Source of the DNA: Stomoxys calcitrans
Lineage: Eukaryota > Arthropoda > Insecta > Diptera > Muscidae
Direction: 5' to 3'
Assembly (NCBI RefSeq): GCF_963082655.1
Contig: NC_081554.1
Coordinates: 122,339,869-122,403,868, forward strand
DNA length: 64,000 bases
The position numbers were made by a program, and so were the translations under genes. Position 1 is the first letter of the stretch, and the number at the start of each line of letters is the position of its first letter. This document shows, piece by piece, positions 19,912 to 30,509 of the stretch. The notes beneath the pieces are model-generated. The model worked only from the letters and a program-made list of their open reading frames with translations, was not told the origin of the DNA and searched no databases.

Positions 19912-21787
19912 CAGGAGCCATGCTCAAACCAAGGCCGAACAGCGCCTGCCTTTTCTCAGCATCAGAGTTCAGTCCCCTGAAGGTCTCAGCGAACCCAGCA
20001 ATCTTGGCCATGTATACATGGAAGTCCTGTCCGAACAGCCGTCTACACTCCGCATTGAAGAAGCCCATTGCCTGAGCCGCCCTCTGCGCCGTCTCATTCC
20101 TCATTCCAACTGGGGTGATCGTTGGAGAATTCACATGCCTGGCAACGTTGGCATAAGAGCCCGCGGTCATCCTTGGTGGTGGTGGCGCCGGAGCCAGCAC
20201 CTGGGCCCTCTTTGGAGGCGCCATGGTCACTTTCCTCTCTTGCATGCGCTGGAGTACTTCCAGGCGCTTCGGGCAATTCTTGTCGCTGGCCATGTGTCCG
20301 CTAGCCTTACAATTAGCGCAATATAGAGGGGCAACAGCCGCCCTGACAATCTCCCCTGTAGCCGGATCCTTGGATAAGGTCCCTTCTCCCCCGGCCTCGG
20401 CCGATGGCACACTGCACTCTCCTGGTCCGTGTGGAGATGCGCATCGCACGCATCTGTGCTCCATGCTGCAATTGGCCGCAACGTGCCCGAACCTCTGGCA
20501 GTTATGGCATTGGGTAACCCCTCCTGCTTTGTTCTTCACCATGTCTATTCTGCAGCCCAGTATGTATCTTTGCCTACGGAAAGCCTTCACATCGGAATCC
20601 TGGCCTAATTGTACGATCCATCTGTCGTACATGAGTTTCTTTATGACCATATCGCAGATCTTGATGCCAGTCGCGTCCAGGAAGGCCTTTAAATCCTCTA
20701 CGTCATAGGTGCTAGACAAACCAGAAAGCATTATCGTATATGGCCTCATATTCCTCGGTGTGAAGGTGTAGAAGGACGTACCCTCTCCTATCAAATATTG
20801 CTTGACCCTAGCGTGATCTTCCAGTCTCACTAATTTAAGAACAATCATGTTCCTATTCATTATATCAATATTAAAGAGATCATGTCCTAAAAGCCCCTTA
20901 AGACCTGACATGAATGTCTTAACATTTACCCCATAAACCTTCACTATAGGTGGGCTGACCTTACCTGATCCAACGGTCCTTCCCGCATCCGTGTTCGAGT
21001 CAGCGCCTCTGTTCCTGGTAGTGGTCCTCTGGTGATTCAAGGTTGTTGTTGTCATAGTTGTTGATGACTTTCCATTATTAGCTTGGGTCGTTTGTGGCTG
21101 CTTCTGTGTGGTCTTGCGAATAGCCCCTTTTGACATGTCTACAGTCGCCGGCGGTGCGACATCATCCTCTTCCATCAACGCTGCACCGAGGTTTTCGGCT
21201 ACCTCGGTGGACCATTCGGTTATAGCCTTACTACCAGATGTAGCTATGGTAGTGCTGTCATAGTTGGTTGCTGTTGGCTGCAATTGGTGCATGGCAGCTT
21301 TAGTGGTGGTGCTGGCAGCAAGCCAGTTTGTCGTAAATGTACTACCAGATGTAGTGGTGGTAGTAATATCATTGTTGTTTCTTGCTGACTGCGATTGGTG
21401 TACAGTAGCCTCAGTAGTGATGTTAGCAGCAGCAACGAAACCAGATCGTGTGCCTTCAAGCTGTTCAATTTTACAGCGCAGCGTCTCCACAAGAGCACAC
21501 TGTGCTTCCATTCTAGCAATCAAGTCCTGATTCCGCGCTTCAAGATTTCTATTCGCTGTCTCAAGCCTCTCAACGGCAAGTTGCAATTTCATGGCGTTAT
21601 AGCTGGAATCGCCATCAGAACCATGGCCCTTCTTCCGCTTCCGCATTTTTGAATCTTCCTTGTCAGATTCAATTGACGATTTAGCCAAATCCATGGGGTG
21701 GCCGTTAAAATCAGTATTTTGCTGTCGCCGACAGTCGTTCTCATTGGGTCGTCGACCGCCAATGTCATCATTGTGGTTGCCAGACAT
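19901..21787 (-). CDS. Element D1 ORF1: intact Gag-like zinc-knuckle protein
   Basis: 628 aa from the first ATG at 21787; the frame is open 96 nt further upstream to a GTG at 21883. It has a basic KMRKRKKGHG cluster, a coiled coil (MKLQLAVERLETANRNLEAR onward), a Thr-rich linker with two similar segments of the type HQSQSARNN/HQLQPTATN, an RNA-binding region, and CCHC knuckles starting near residue 427 (CHNCQRFGHVAANC, CVRCASPHGPGEC, CANCKASGHMASDKNC). The frame stays open although ORF2 is destroyed, which fits either a recent deletion or selection for ORF1. Confidence 0.9.
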   Translation of the reverse strand: MSGNHNDDIGGRRPNENDCRRQQNTDFNGHPMDLAKSSIESDKEDSKMRKRKKGHGSDGDSSYNAMKLQLAVERLETANRNLEARNQDLIARMEAQCALVETLRCKIEQLEGTRSGFVAAANITTEATVHQSQSARNNNDITTTTTSGSTFTTNWLAASTTTKAAMHQLQPTATNYDSTTIATSGSKAITEWSTEVAENLGAALMEEDDVAPPATVDMSKGAIRKTTQKQPQTTQANNGKSSTTMTTTTLNHQRTTTRNRGADSNTDAGRTVGSGKVSPPIVKVYGVNVKTFMSGLKGLLGHDLFNIDIMNRNMIVLKLVRLEDHARVKQYLIGEGTSFYTFTPRNMRPYTIMLSGLSSTYDVEDLKAFLDATGIKICDMVIKKLMYDRWIVQLGQDSDVKAFRRQRYILGCRIDMVKNKAGGVTQCHNCQRFGHVAANCSMEHRCVRCASPHGPGECSVPSAEAGGEGTLSKDPATGEIVRAAVAPLYCANCKASGHMASDKNCPKRLEVLQRMQERKVTMAPPKRAQVLAPAPPPPRMTAGSYANVARHVNSPTITPVGMRNETAQRAAQAMGFFNAECRRLFGQDFHVYMAKIAGFAETFRGLNSDAEKRQALFGLGLSMAPDGN

Positions 21788-21987
21788 GTTATTGGCACTG
21801 CCTTCCAGTGTCACATTCGATAAATTGGCCGGAATATTTATCTCATAAGAGAAATTCTCGGCCGACACTTTAATCGTTTCCACCTTCTCCTCTATCTTAA
21901 AGCAATTGCTTTATCTCACTTCACTTGTTTAATTATTTACTGTTCACTGCACTTCACTTGGTGTTGTCACCACGGCTGCTCAGCCAA

Positions 21988-22001
21988 TAATACTTACCAT
22001 G
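21988..22001 (-). repeat. Target-site duplication of element D1, promoter-side copy
   Basis: CATGGTAAGTATTA on the minus strand, starting 21 bp after the first T of the H4 TATA box at 22022. Confidence 0.92.
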
Positions 22002-22191
22002 CTGCGATACCTCATATTTATACAAAATCCGCTCTGAATTTACTACATACACATACGCTTCGATCTATCTTCGGGGTTGTTCGTATACACTTCGTGTGTA
22101 CAGATACAAATGTTGAAGCATATACGCAGCACACACCCTTATTGGAAACTGTAGCCCGCCAAATTTTTTCTATAAATATCGGGAATCGCTC
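22002..22191. promoter_or_regulatory. Unit 2 H4/H3 divergent promoter, captured on both sides
   Basis: About 190 bp of otherwise normal promoter: H4 TATAAATA (minus) at 22015-22022, inverted CCAAT near 22140, H3 TATAAATA at 22171-22178. Its minus side now reads into D1 and its plus side into D2, so it serves two retrotransposons and neither histone gene. Confidence 0.92.
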
Positions 22192-22203
22192 CGTAAGGCA
22201 ACT
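22192..22203 (+). repeat. Target-site duplication of element D2, left copy
   Basis: CGTAAGGCAACT (possibly plus the next A), repeated at 27685-27696; it starts 21 bp after the first T of the H3 TATA box. Confidence 0.92.
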
Positions 22204-22519
22204 AGATTCAGTGTTTGGAGCTCGAAGCGTAAACATCACGAGCGGATAACTGAAAGTGGAAGTGACAACAAATTTTAATCTCGAAGATAGTTCGAACAAA
22301 TTTTAATCTCAAACTGAAACGAAATTGAAATTTCTTAAGTGCCTTAAGTGAGAAGAAATAGTAGGCACCAGTGCTGCGCAAAGGACAATAATTTGCATTT
22401 TGGTGCCTTTAAAACTTGAGAAGCAAGAGTAGGCATCAGTGCTGGAATTTTTACAAAAACCATCAGATGACGTCCCTTTCGATTTTGAAAATCGCATAGG
22501 AGGCGGTCAAAACACGAAG

Positions 22520-24280
22520 ATGGAGAAGTTAAGCGAAGTAGTGGCTAATGCCTCAAATATTATTGCTGGCAACGAAATAGCACGCAAATCTGAGAAGAGA
22601 AAATCCACTGAAAAGGATTATCATTATAATAACATAAGATATGAAGCAAAAATAAGAGAACAAAATAAGCAAATCGAGGTTCTTAATACGAATCTCAAGA
22701 TGACCACGGAGAAGTTTGTGGAAGCAGATGCAAAAAGATTGCACGCGGAAAAGCGAGTAGATGATCTGGAAGCTAAGTTAAACAGCCTCATGAAAGACCT
22801 AGCGGGCAAGGAAGTCCGTGTTAATCTACAACTGCCGAGAGAGTGGGCAACAGCAGATTCATATCAGCCCAATACTACTAAGAAGGATGACTGGAATGTT
22901 GATTCTAATTTAATTAATGGTGATGTGTCAGTGGGAAGCCGTAGCACTGATATACCGGAGAATAGCCAAGTAACTCCGATGGAGGAAGAAGCTGCTACTG
23001 CCGTGCAGCGGGACAATGAAGAAGCTGTGAATGCCGAACAGCAAATGGATGGTGAAGCTGGTTTCATCAAGGTGCCGTCTAGAAGAAGTACTGGAGCAAT
23101 TCCGAAACAGACAGCAAAGAAGTCCACGAAGGATCATAATATGAATACGAAGAGTAACGAGGATAAAGGTAAGGCCAGTCCACCTATGATAAAAATATAC
23201 AATGTTAATATTAAGAACCTCACGAAAGAGATTACAGGGCTGTTAGGTCACAGCATATTCACACTTAATATTGTAAATAGGAACATGATAGGTTTGATGG
23301 TAGGGACGGTTCAAGACCATACCATGGTCAAACAATACCTTGAGAGGGAGAAGATCTCATTTTTTACGTTTACGCCTAAGATTTTAAGGCCATATTCGCT
23401 TGTAGTGAGAGGACTCTCAGACACGTATGACGTGGATGACCTCAAGGAGTTCATTGAGGAGAGAAGACTGAATCTGAAGGTAGTCAACATTATTAAGGCA
23501 TTTAATGACAGGTGGATAGTGCAGCTGGATAGGGAGTCTGACATCGGCGCATTTAGGAAACTACGATACCTCCTTAACTGTAGGGTCTCGATAGGTAGGT
23601 ACAGGAAGAAGGGCATAACACAATGCAGAAATTGCCAGAGATTCGGGCATGCATCTACCAATTGCAGTATGCCATACCGCTGCGTTAAATGCGGAGGCGA
23701 CCATGGCCCAGGAAAATGTGCAGTTCCCAATAAGGAACAGGAGAAAGAGGTGCTGAAGACAGATCCTAAGACAGGACAAGTTGTGAAGACAGTGGAGCAC
23801 CCAGTAAGGTGTGTGAACTGTGGGAACGAGGGCCACGTGGCAAGTTCGAAGCAGTGCCCGGTGAGACGGAGGATATTGGAAGGAAGAACCGGAAATCGAA
23901 AGGTCGTTGTTAATATGGCGCCACATGCTGGTGTGGCACCTACGACTGTTGAGATCCCATTGTCGCGAAATACCGCCTCATCAGTGGGTGCGACAAAGGC
24001 TATGCCGAAGAATAATAGTACTGTTTCCTATGCGGGCGCAGTAAGGAACAGGTCGACGGAAGGTGGTGCATCCCCAGCGACTGCTACGGATATTACAGGA
24101 ACCGTGACACACACCATGAGGTTCTTCGATGGAGAATGTGAGAGACTTCTAGGCGGGGACTTCCTCACTATATTTAACAAGGTTGGCGGTTATCTTGCTG
24201 ACTACAGGAGATTGAAGACCGATGAAGAGAGGACACGCGCCATGGTAGGGCTTATGGCGACTCTAGTGATGGACAGATAA
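22520..24280 (+). CDS. Element D2 ORF1: Gag-like zinc-knuckle protein
   Basis: 586 aa from the ATG at 22520, with 81 nt of open frame upstream to a GTG. A strongly charged coiled coil covers about residues 35-100 (KIREQNKQIEVLNTNLKM through LEAKLNSLMKDL). An acidic linker (MEEEAATAVQRDNEEAVNAE) and an RNA-binding region follow, then CCHC knuckles at about 369-382, 388-400 and 431-446. It ends in TAATG, overlapping the ORF2 start by one base. Confidence 0.9.
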   Translation: MEKLSEVVANASNIIAGNEIARKSEKRKSTEKDYHYNNIRYEAKIREQNKQIEVLNTNLKMTTEKFVEADAKRLHAEKRVDDLEAKLNSLMKDLAGKEVRVNLQLPREWATADSYQPNTTKKDDWNVDSNLINGDVSVGSRSTDIPENSQVTPMEEEAATAVQRDNEEAVNAEQQMDGEAGFIKVPSRRSTGAIPKQTAKKSTKDHNMNTKSNEDKGKASPPMIKIYNVNIKNLTKEITGLLGHSIFTLNIVNRNMIGLMVGTVQDHTMVKQYLEREKISFFTFTPKILRPYSLVVRGLSDTYDVDDLKEFIEERRLNLKVVNIIKAFNDRWIVQLDRESDIGAFRKLRYLLNCRVSIGRYRKKGITQCRNCQRFGHASTNCSMPYRCVKCGGDHGPGKCAVPNKEQEKEVLKTDPKTGQVVKTVEHPVRCVNCGNEGHVASSKQCPVRRRILEGRTGNRKVVVNMAPHAGVAPTTVEIPLSRNTASSVGATKAMPKNNSTVSYAGAVRNRSTEGGASPATATDITGTVTHTMRFFDGECERLLGGDFLTIFNKVGGYLADYRRLKTDEERTRAMVGLMATLVMDR

Positions 24281-27210
24281 TGACCTATAAGTGCATCTTT
24301 ATTAATGCGAACTCGCTGGTGTCCAGATGTAAGAGACACTATATGCAGATGTTTTTAGATCGTCATAAGCCCGATGTGTTGCTGGTGGCGGAACATAAAT
24401 TGAGTAGTAGGAATAGGATATGTTTTAAAGGATATAGATCCTTTATAGGAAATAGGACAGGCGGAGGCGGTGGTGGCACCGCAATTTTTATGAGGGAGGG
24501 AATAAGAGGTGAGAGGATATCGGCGGACCTAGGCAGGATAGAAAATACTGTAGTCAGGGTGAGTACAGTCAATGGAAGAGGATTTATTATAGCGTCTCTA
24601 TACCTGAGACCACTGGATACACTGAGGATGGCAGAATTGGAGGCCTTGAAGGGTCTTATAGGTGCAGACGAGGCGATCATAGGGGCAGACCTGAATGCCA
24701 GACATGTGCAATGGGGAGATCATACTGATAATGGCAGTGGCAGGACATTGGCGAGGTGGTTGGAGCGCGAAACCATACTAGTACTGAGAAGAACGGCGGG
24801 ACCGACAAGAATTGCCGCGCAATCCCGCTCATATATAGATTTCTTCTTGACGACAGTCGGGATAGTGAGGACAGAGATCGAAAGGAGCGAAGGCGGCCTT
24901 CGGACGCTGGATTTCGAGTCAGATCATATGGCTGTTCAGCTCGATGCTGAGATGGAGACGCTGGCCACGAGGACACCTACAGAGATGTATGACTATACCA
25001 CAATTAGAACGCAGGCATTCAATGCCAGGCTTGCTGCTGAACTGGCGACATGTGCGTTGCCGGATGATCGCAACGTAAACACGGAGGAGATAGATGCCGC
25101 TGTGGAGGGTGTAACAGTGGCCTTCAAATCTGCAATGGAGGAAAGTATCCGGAAGTTTAAGCCCAGGAATGGTTTAATGCGAGAGTTACCCGGTGACATC
25201 TTGAATCTTATTTCGCAGAAGAAGACCTTGAGGAGAAGGATGCATAGACTGGTAGATGTACAGGAGGCAATGACCATAAGGGCAGTGGTCAGAAATTTAG
25301 ACACTATAATAAGAGAGAGAATAAAATTATTCGAGGATGACCTCTTTGTAAGACAACTGAACGGGATAAAACCAGACAACAATATGTATCGGAAAATACA
25401 TGCTTTCACTGGCTCCCGAAGGAGGAAGGAGATCGGGCAACTGGTTGACGATACTGGAAGGACGATTTTAGCTGACATGGAGAAAGCCGAGACACTTGCG
25501 GAAACATTTTCAAGGATACAAGGAAATTCAGGATTACGAGACGATGATGGCGTTACAAGAGAGGAGATTTACCGCCCAATGACGACATTTGGAGATTCCC
25601 ACCTTGCGAACGGAAATATGCTACCTGGGGCCAGCCCTTTGCCGATGAGACTGGTGAAACCAGGGGACATAGGAGCGGTACTTAGACGCCTGAATAATAA
25701 GAAGAGCTCGGGAGAAGATGAGATTCCCAACTATGTCCTGAGAAGGGCTGGCGAAAGGTCATGGAGACACCTTGCAACGCTATTTAATCACTGTCTAAAT
25801 CTGGGTTATTTCCCAGAGAAATGGAAGAGGTCCAGGGTGATACCGATATTGAAACCGGGGAAAGATCCCACTCGTCCCGAAGGATATCGACCAATATCCT
25901 TACTTTCCAATCTGGGTAAGATGTTTGAGATATTCGTTCTGGAGAGAATAAACGAGCATATGGAGGATAAAGAAATACTGTCTCATGCGCAGTTTGGATT
26001 TAGGAGAGGTTTATCCACCGGTCATGCACTCATGTCTCTGGTGGACAAGATAAGCAGAGGACTCAACAGGAAGAGGGCCACAGTAGCTGTCAGCCTGGAT
26101 TTTGAGAAGGCCTTCGACACTGTGTGGCAAGAAGGAATACTGCAGAAGATGGAAGGTACCCATGGATTTAATCCATGTCTATCCAGGCTGACACGCGACT
26201 ACCTGAGGAGTAGAAGCTTCACTGTTGAAATTGGAGAAACCAGATCTGCTGACAGAGACGTTAAGGCAGGAGTGCCACAGGGTTCGGTGCTCGGCCCTGT
26301 CTTATATAACCTATATCTGGCAGACTTGCCAAGGCCGGAGAGCGATGAGACAGTAATAATATATGCCGATGATATAATCGTGGCTGCAACAAATGCCAGG
26401 GCGAAGACAGCCGAGAAGAATCTTACGAGATACCTGGAGAGACTGGGAGAATATTTCACGCAATGGAGGCTGCGACTGAATGTTCCAAAATGCCAGGCGA
26501 TCATTTTCAAAGGGAAAAGGGGCAGTGTATATAGGAATGCCCGTTCATATGTTCCAAGGATAACAATCAATGGAGAGACCATAGGCAGTACCAGCACGAT
26601 TAAGTACTTGGGTATCATGTTTCAGGAGGACATGTCCTTCATAAAACATGTGGACTACGTACTTAGAAAGGGATGGGCTGCCTTGGCCAACTTCAGAGGT
26701 CTGTTGTCGAAGAGAGGAGGGCTGAGCAGAAAGGTGAAGACTGCCTTATATAGACAGGTGATAAGACCCACGATGACGTACGGATTCCCGGCATGGTATA
26801 CCATCAGTTCCCATCAGATGGAGCGAATCAGAGTCCTCGAGAGGAAGATGCTGGCTTACTGCCTCGAGATTAAAGGAAGGCTGGACATCACCGGCTCCTA
26901 TAAGAGACCTTCATGTAGGGAGATCTACCGGGAGGGAGGATTGCCGCGCATTGACGTATTCATGTTCGGTTCTGCAGTTGGCCACCTGTCGAAATGCCAG
27001 GGCCATGTGAATGACTTGGTCAGAAATTGCGAGTTGGCAGCGGGAGAGCTGCAGAATATCCTTGATAATAGAGGTCATCTCACGCCTATGTGTATGCTGG
27101 GATTGATTGAAAAGGGTCTAGCATTTGACCGGGAGGATAGATTACTCTTTTATCACCGAAGATACGGCGAATATGGCCTTGATAACATGGTGTACAACAC
27201 TGCACAGTGA
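24280..27210 (+). CDS. Element D2 ORF2: APE endonuclease and reverse transcriptase
   Basis: 976 aa. Endonuclease: NANSLVSR, LLVAEHK, GADLNARHVQWG, SDH at 214-216. Reverse transcriptase: GYRPISLLSN, QFGFRRGLST, SLDFEKAFDTVW, GVPQGSVLGPVLYN and YADD at 695-698. The same C-terminal architecture as elements A and B ends in LFYHRR and a short tail. No disabling change is visible. Confidence 0.94.
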   Translation: MTYKCIFINANSLVSRCKRHYMQMFLDRHKPDVLLVAEHKLSSRNRICFKGYRSFIGNRTGGGGGGTAIFMREGIRGERISADLGRIENTVVRVSTVNGRGFIIASLYLRPLDTLRMAELEALKGLIGADEAIIGADLNARHVQWGDHTDNGSGRTLARWLERETILVLRRTAGPTRIAAQSRSYIDFFLTTVGIVRTEIERSEGGLRTLDFESDHMAVQLDAEMETLATRTPTEMYDYTTIRTQAFNARLAAELATCALPDDRNVNTEEIDAAVEGVTVAFKSAMEESIRKFKPRNGLMRELPGDILNLISQKKTLRRRMHRLVDVQEAMTIRAVVRNLDTIIRERIKLFEDDLFVRQLNGIKPDNNMYRKIHAFTGSRRRKEIGQLVDDTGRTILADMEKAETLAETFSRIQGNSGLRDDDGVTREEIYRPMTTFGDSHLANGNMLPGASPLPMRLVKPGDIGAVLRRLNNKKSSGEDEIPNYVLRRAGERSWRHLATLFNHCLNLGYFPEKWKRSRVIPILKPGKDPTRPEGYRPISLLSNLGKMFEIFVLERINEHMEDKEILSHAQFGFRRGLSTGHALMSLVDKISRGLNRKRATVAVSLDFEKAFDTVWQEGILQKMEGTHGFNPCLSRLTRDYLRSRSFTVEIGETRSADRDVKAGVPQGSVLGPVLYNLYLADLPRPESDETVIIYADDIIVAATNARAKTAEKNLTRYLERLGEYFTQWRLRLNVPKCQAIIFKGKRGSVYRNARSYVPRITINGETIGSTSTIKYLGIMFQEDMSFIKHVDYVLRKGWAALANFRGLLSKRGGLSRKVKTALYRQVIRPTMTYGFPAWYTISSHQMERIRVLERKMLAYCLEIKGRLDITGSYKRPSCREIYREGGLPRIDVFMFGSAVGHLSKCQGHVNDLVRNCELAAGELQNILDNRGHLTPMCMLGLIEKGLAFDREDRLLFYHRRYGEYGLDNMVYNTAQ

Positions 27211-27684
27211 GATAGCGGGGAAAGCATATTTTCTTTATTATTTTTATTATTTATTATTTTTATTATTTTGTTTCATTCATGATTTTGTAAATAGTTTATA
27301 TTTTCTGTTTGTTTACATGCGATGGATTGTTTGTTTTGTTTTTTCTGTTTTGTTTGGCGTTATTTGTAAATAGTAGACATATATTAGTTTTAAGTAGTAT
27401 GTAGGTAGAAGGGAGAAAGATGAGTTGGAGATCTCGGTTTTTTTTATTCCATTTTTCCGAGGCATATGAAGATGATGAGTAGGGCTTATTGCTAAATATT
27501 TATTAAAAACTGAACGGACTGGCCTTTGCCAAAGTATACTAGTAAATAGAATAATACATCTCTAGATAGACATAAGTGCTTAGAGGATAAGGGATATATA
27601 TAAATATATATAGACAATAGATTTAAGTGTGATTTACATACATTGTAATAATGAATTATATGGAAAAATAAAGAGACAAGTATA

Positions 27685-27696
27685 CGTAAGGCAACT
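27685..27696 (+). repeat. Target-site duplication of element D2, right copy
   Basis: CGTAAGGCAACT followed by the native H3 leader. Confidence 0.92.
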
Positions 27697-27755
27697 ATTA
27701 CAGTGTTAACAGTGTTTGTGTGCATATCGTGAAGTGAACTAAAAACCTCTAGTGA

Positions 27756-28169
<414 letters not shown>

Positions 28170-28213
28170 ATTATTGACATTTTAAAAGCCAACTTTTTTT
28201 TACAAAAACAATC

Positions 28214-28229
28214 GGTCCTTTTCAGGACC
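28214..28229 (+). promoter_or_regulatory. H3 mRNA 3' stem-loop (unit 2)
   Basis: GGTCCTTTTCAGGACC. Confidence 0.95.
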
Positions 28230-29594
28230 ACAATATTTTTATAAAAAAGAGAAAAAAATTTATTCAAAACTTACACCTTTTTATTTTTATTAAAATAAAT
28301 AAATATAGTCTTTTTTTGGGGATGGAAAAATACACTATTTATATTAAAAAAATTTTTTTCTTTTCTATGCGTTTTACTTTTGGTAATATTGGGTTTCAAA
28401 ACATGGAGCGAAATCAAAAACTTTTTTTTAAAAAAAAATTATTTAATTTACTTTTTATGTTAAACTGAAAATTTTTATTTTCTATTAGCAACAGTATATT
28501 TGCTGTTATTCTTTTTGCAAAATTTGATTTTTCGTAGTAGCTACATAACAAGAATGAATGAAGATAAAAACAGGCAGGCCAATACATTCGAGAGAATTTT
28601 AACCTTAAATAGATAATTTAGATACATTGAATATAAATTTTTTCTGTATTTTTTATTATTTTTAAACAAATGATATTTTTTGCTATTCTAAAAACTGTTT
28701 TAAAAAGAATAAAATAGTATTTTAATATTTTAAATTATTAAAGGGAAATAGATTTCGTTCGGTATGCAACTGTTCTACATTTGCTTGCTTAGACAAGGGC
28801 ATTTTTGAATTTGTGTTTAATTTCCAAAAAAAAATTATATATTTTTTTAAATTTGTGATTGCAACAATACATTGTTTAGAATTTACATTTTTAAATTTTT
28901 TATTTAGTTTCAAGTCCACTTTATATAGAAAAAAATATTTTATAATAAATGCAATAGAGCTCACCGCACATTTTGCATAGCCAACGACGTTGGTATAACA
29001 TAGCATCGTAATATTTTAGACTTTTCGTAACAAACGTACACTTTTTACAAATTATGTAACATTTTAATAGAAATCTATCATTTCTATAATATTTTATGAT
29101 AAAATTTTCCTAAAACATTTTTACATTAGAGCTTTCAAATTAATTTGCAGAAAAACTTTTATTCATGGAAAATACGCCAATATGGTGAATTCAACTGTCA
29201 TAGACTACATAATAAAATCGATTATTTCACTATGAAAATCATCCAAATTTTCACTTTTTTTTACACTTCTTTCAAGAAAACATATCAAGATTCCATACTA
29301 AATTTTTATAAAAACCAATTTTCAATAAAAATTGGAAAATTTTTATAATTTAGTTACAATTTTATCATAACATTTTTATAAACTTTCAACTCAAACCCTT
29401 ATAACTCGGTAACGCTTAAAGATAATTAACTCGGATTTTCTTTAATGATTAGCTGGATATCTCTACTAGAAGAATTGTATAAAAAATAAAAAGAAATTGT
29501 TACTATCTCATCGTAAAATGAATAATTCTGTGAAAACTTTTGTAAAAATTTTTATTCGCTTCCACACAACGTTTCGCAAAATTTCGTAGTTGAC
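28230..29594. other. H3-H1 spacer (units 2/3)
   Basis: Same AT-rich spacer as 13876-15240, including the CCAATTTT/AAAATTGG hairpin; no gene seen. Confidence 0.75.
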
Positions 29595-29743
29595 TACTAT
29601 GTACTTCTCATAATTTCGATGTACCCAGCCATCACTAGTCTAAAGGTTGAAACCATATTTTCAACCAATCAGCGTACACCAGTAGTGAGTGTATATTTAC
29701 AAAGTGTTAAAGTGTGTTTAAAAAGAAAAATATAAGTGAAATC
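29595..29743 (+). promoter_or_regulatory. H1 promoter (unit 3)
   Basis: CCAATCAG about 79 bp before the ATG and no canonical TATA box, as in unit 2. Confidence 0.7.
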
Positions 29744-30424
29744 ATGTCTGACGCCGCCGTTGTTGAAGCCACCGCATCTCCAGTCGCCGCTGTTGAGAAA
29801 AAGGCACCTAAGAAAGCCGCTGCCAAGGCAAAGAAACCCTCTGCTGCCCCAAGCCATCCACCAACCCAACAAATGGTCGATGCTGCCATCAAAACATTGA
29901 AAGAACGTGGTGGTTCCTCATTGCCTGCCATCAAGAAATACTTGGCCAGCACATACAAAGTTGATGCTGTAAAATTGGCCCCATTCATCAAGAAGTACTT
30001 GAAGAGCGCTGTTGCTAGTGGAAAATTGATCCAAACTAAAGGTAAGGGTGCCTCCGGTTCATTCAAATTGTCCCCATCTGCCTCGAAGGAACCTAAAGCA
30101 AAGAGCGCTGAAAAGAAGAAGAAGGTCCCAGCCGGTGATAAGAAAAAGAAGGCAGCAGCACCCAAAAAGGCAGCCGGTGAAAAGAAAGCCGCTGCAAAGA
30201 AGCCTTCCGCTGCTAAAAAGACCGCCGAGAAGAAGAAGACCGAAAAGGCCAAGGCTAAAACTGCCAAAAAGACAGGTACAGTTAAAGCTAAACCCGCAAA
30301 AACAGCCGCCAAAGCATCAGCCACTAAACCAAAGGCACCCAAGGCAAAAACCACCGCTGCCAAGCCCAAAAAGGCTGCCGCAGCAAAGAAGCCAGCTGCC
30401 AAGAAGACCGCCGCTAAGAAGTAA
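29744..30424 (+). CDS. His1: Linker histone H1 (unit 3)
   Basis: Same 226 aa protein as the unit 2 copy, with its stem-loop at 30494-30509. No difference noticed by eye. Confidence 0.97.
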   Translation: MSDAAVVEATASPVAAVEKKAPKKAAAKAKKPSAAPSHPPTQQMVDAAIKTLKERGGSSLPAIKKYLASTYKVDAVKLAPFIKKYLKSAVASGKLIQTKGKGASGSFKLSPSASKEPKAKSAEKKKKVPAGDKKKKAAAPKKAAGEKKAAAKKPSAAKKTAEKKKTEKAKAKTAKKTGTVKAKPAKTAAKASATKPKAPKAKTTAAKPKKAAAAKKPAAKKTAAKK

Positions 30425-30493
30425 TTTTTCCATGCAAAATTACTTATCATGTCAAAATGATTATTTTCGATATTCGAAAGCAGTATATCTAAC

Positions 30494-30509
30494 AGCCCTT
30501 TTCAGGGCT
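30494..30509 (+). promoter_or_regulatory. H1 mRNA 3' stem-loop (unit 3)
   Basis: AGCCCTTTTCAGGGCT. Confidence 0.95.

Larger units (their letters stand above)
19390..21987 (-). mobile_element. Element D1: internally deleted non-LTR retrotransposon in the H4 promoter
   Basis: A 2.6 kb minus-strand element with a complete ORF1 but almost all of ORF2 missing. It keeps a proper 5' end (GGCTGAGCAGCC, resembling the B/E start), a 3' UTR with TGTAAATA at 19782-19789, and flanking CATGGTAAGTATTA duplications. The structure is an internal deletion, not 5' truncation, so it could be a mobilised non-autonomous form or a later deletion in place. It is sense-oriented with H4. The ORF1 sequence differs clearly from A, B and D2, making it a separate family. 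Confidence 0.93.
22204..27684 (+). mobile_element. Element D2: full-length non-LTR retrotransposon in the H3 promoter
   Basis: 5.5 kb with both ORFs open. The 5' end AGATTCAGTGTTTGG resembles element A's start. The 5' UTR carries a duplicated ACAAATTTTAATCTC (22268, 22296) and a duplicated TGAGAAG...AGTAGGCA motif (22349, 22417). The 3' UTR has TGTAAATA at 27286 and 27365, a TATA-repeat stretch near 27593-27612, and AATAAA at 27667. It has the same target as element B but a clearly different family. Sense-oriented with H3. Confidence 0.95.
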
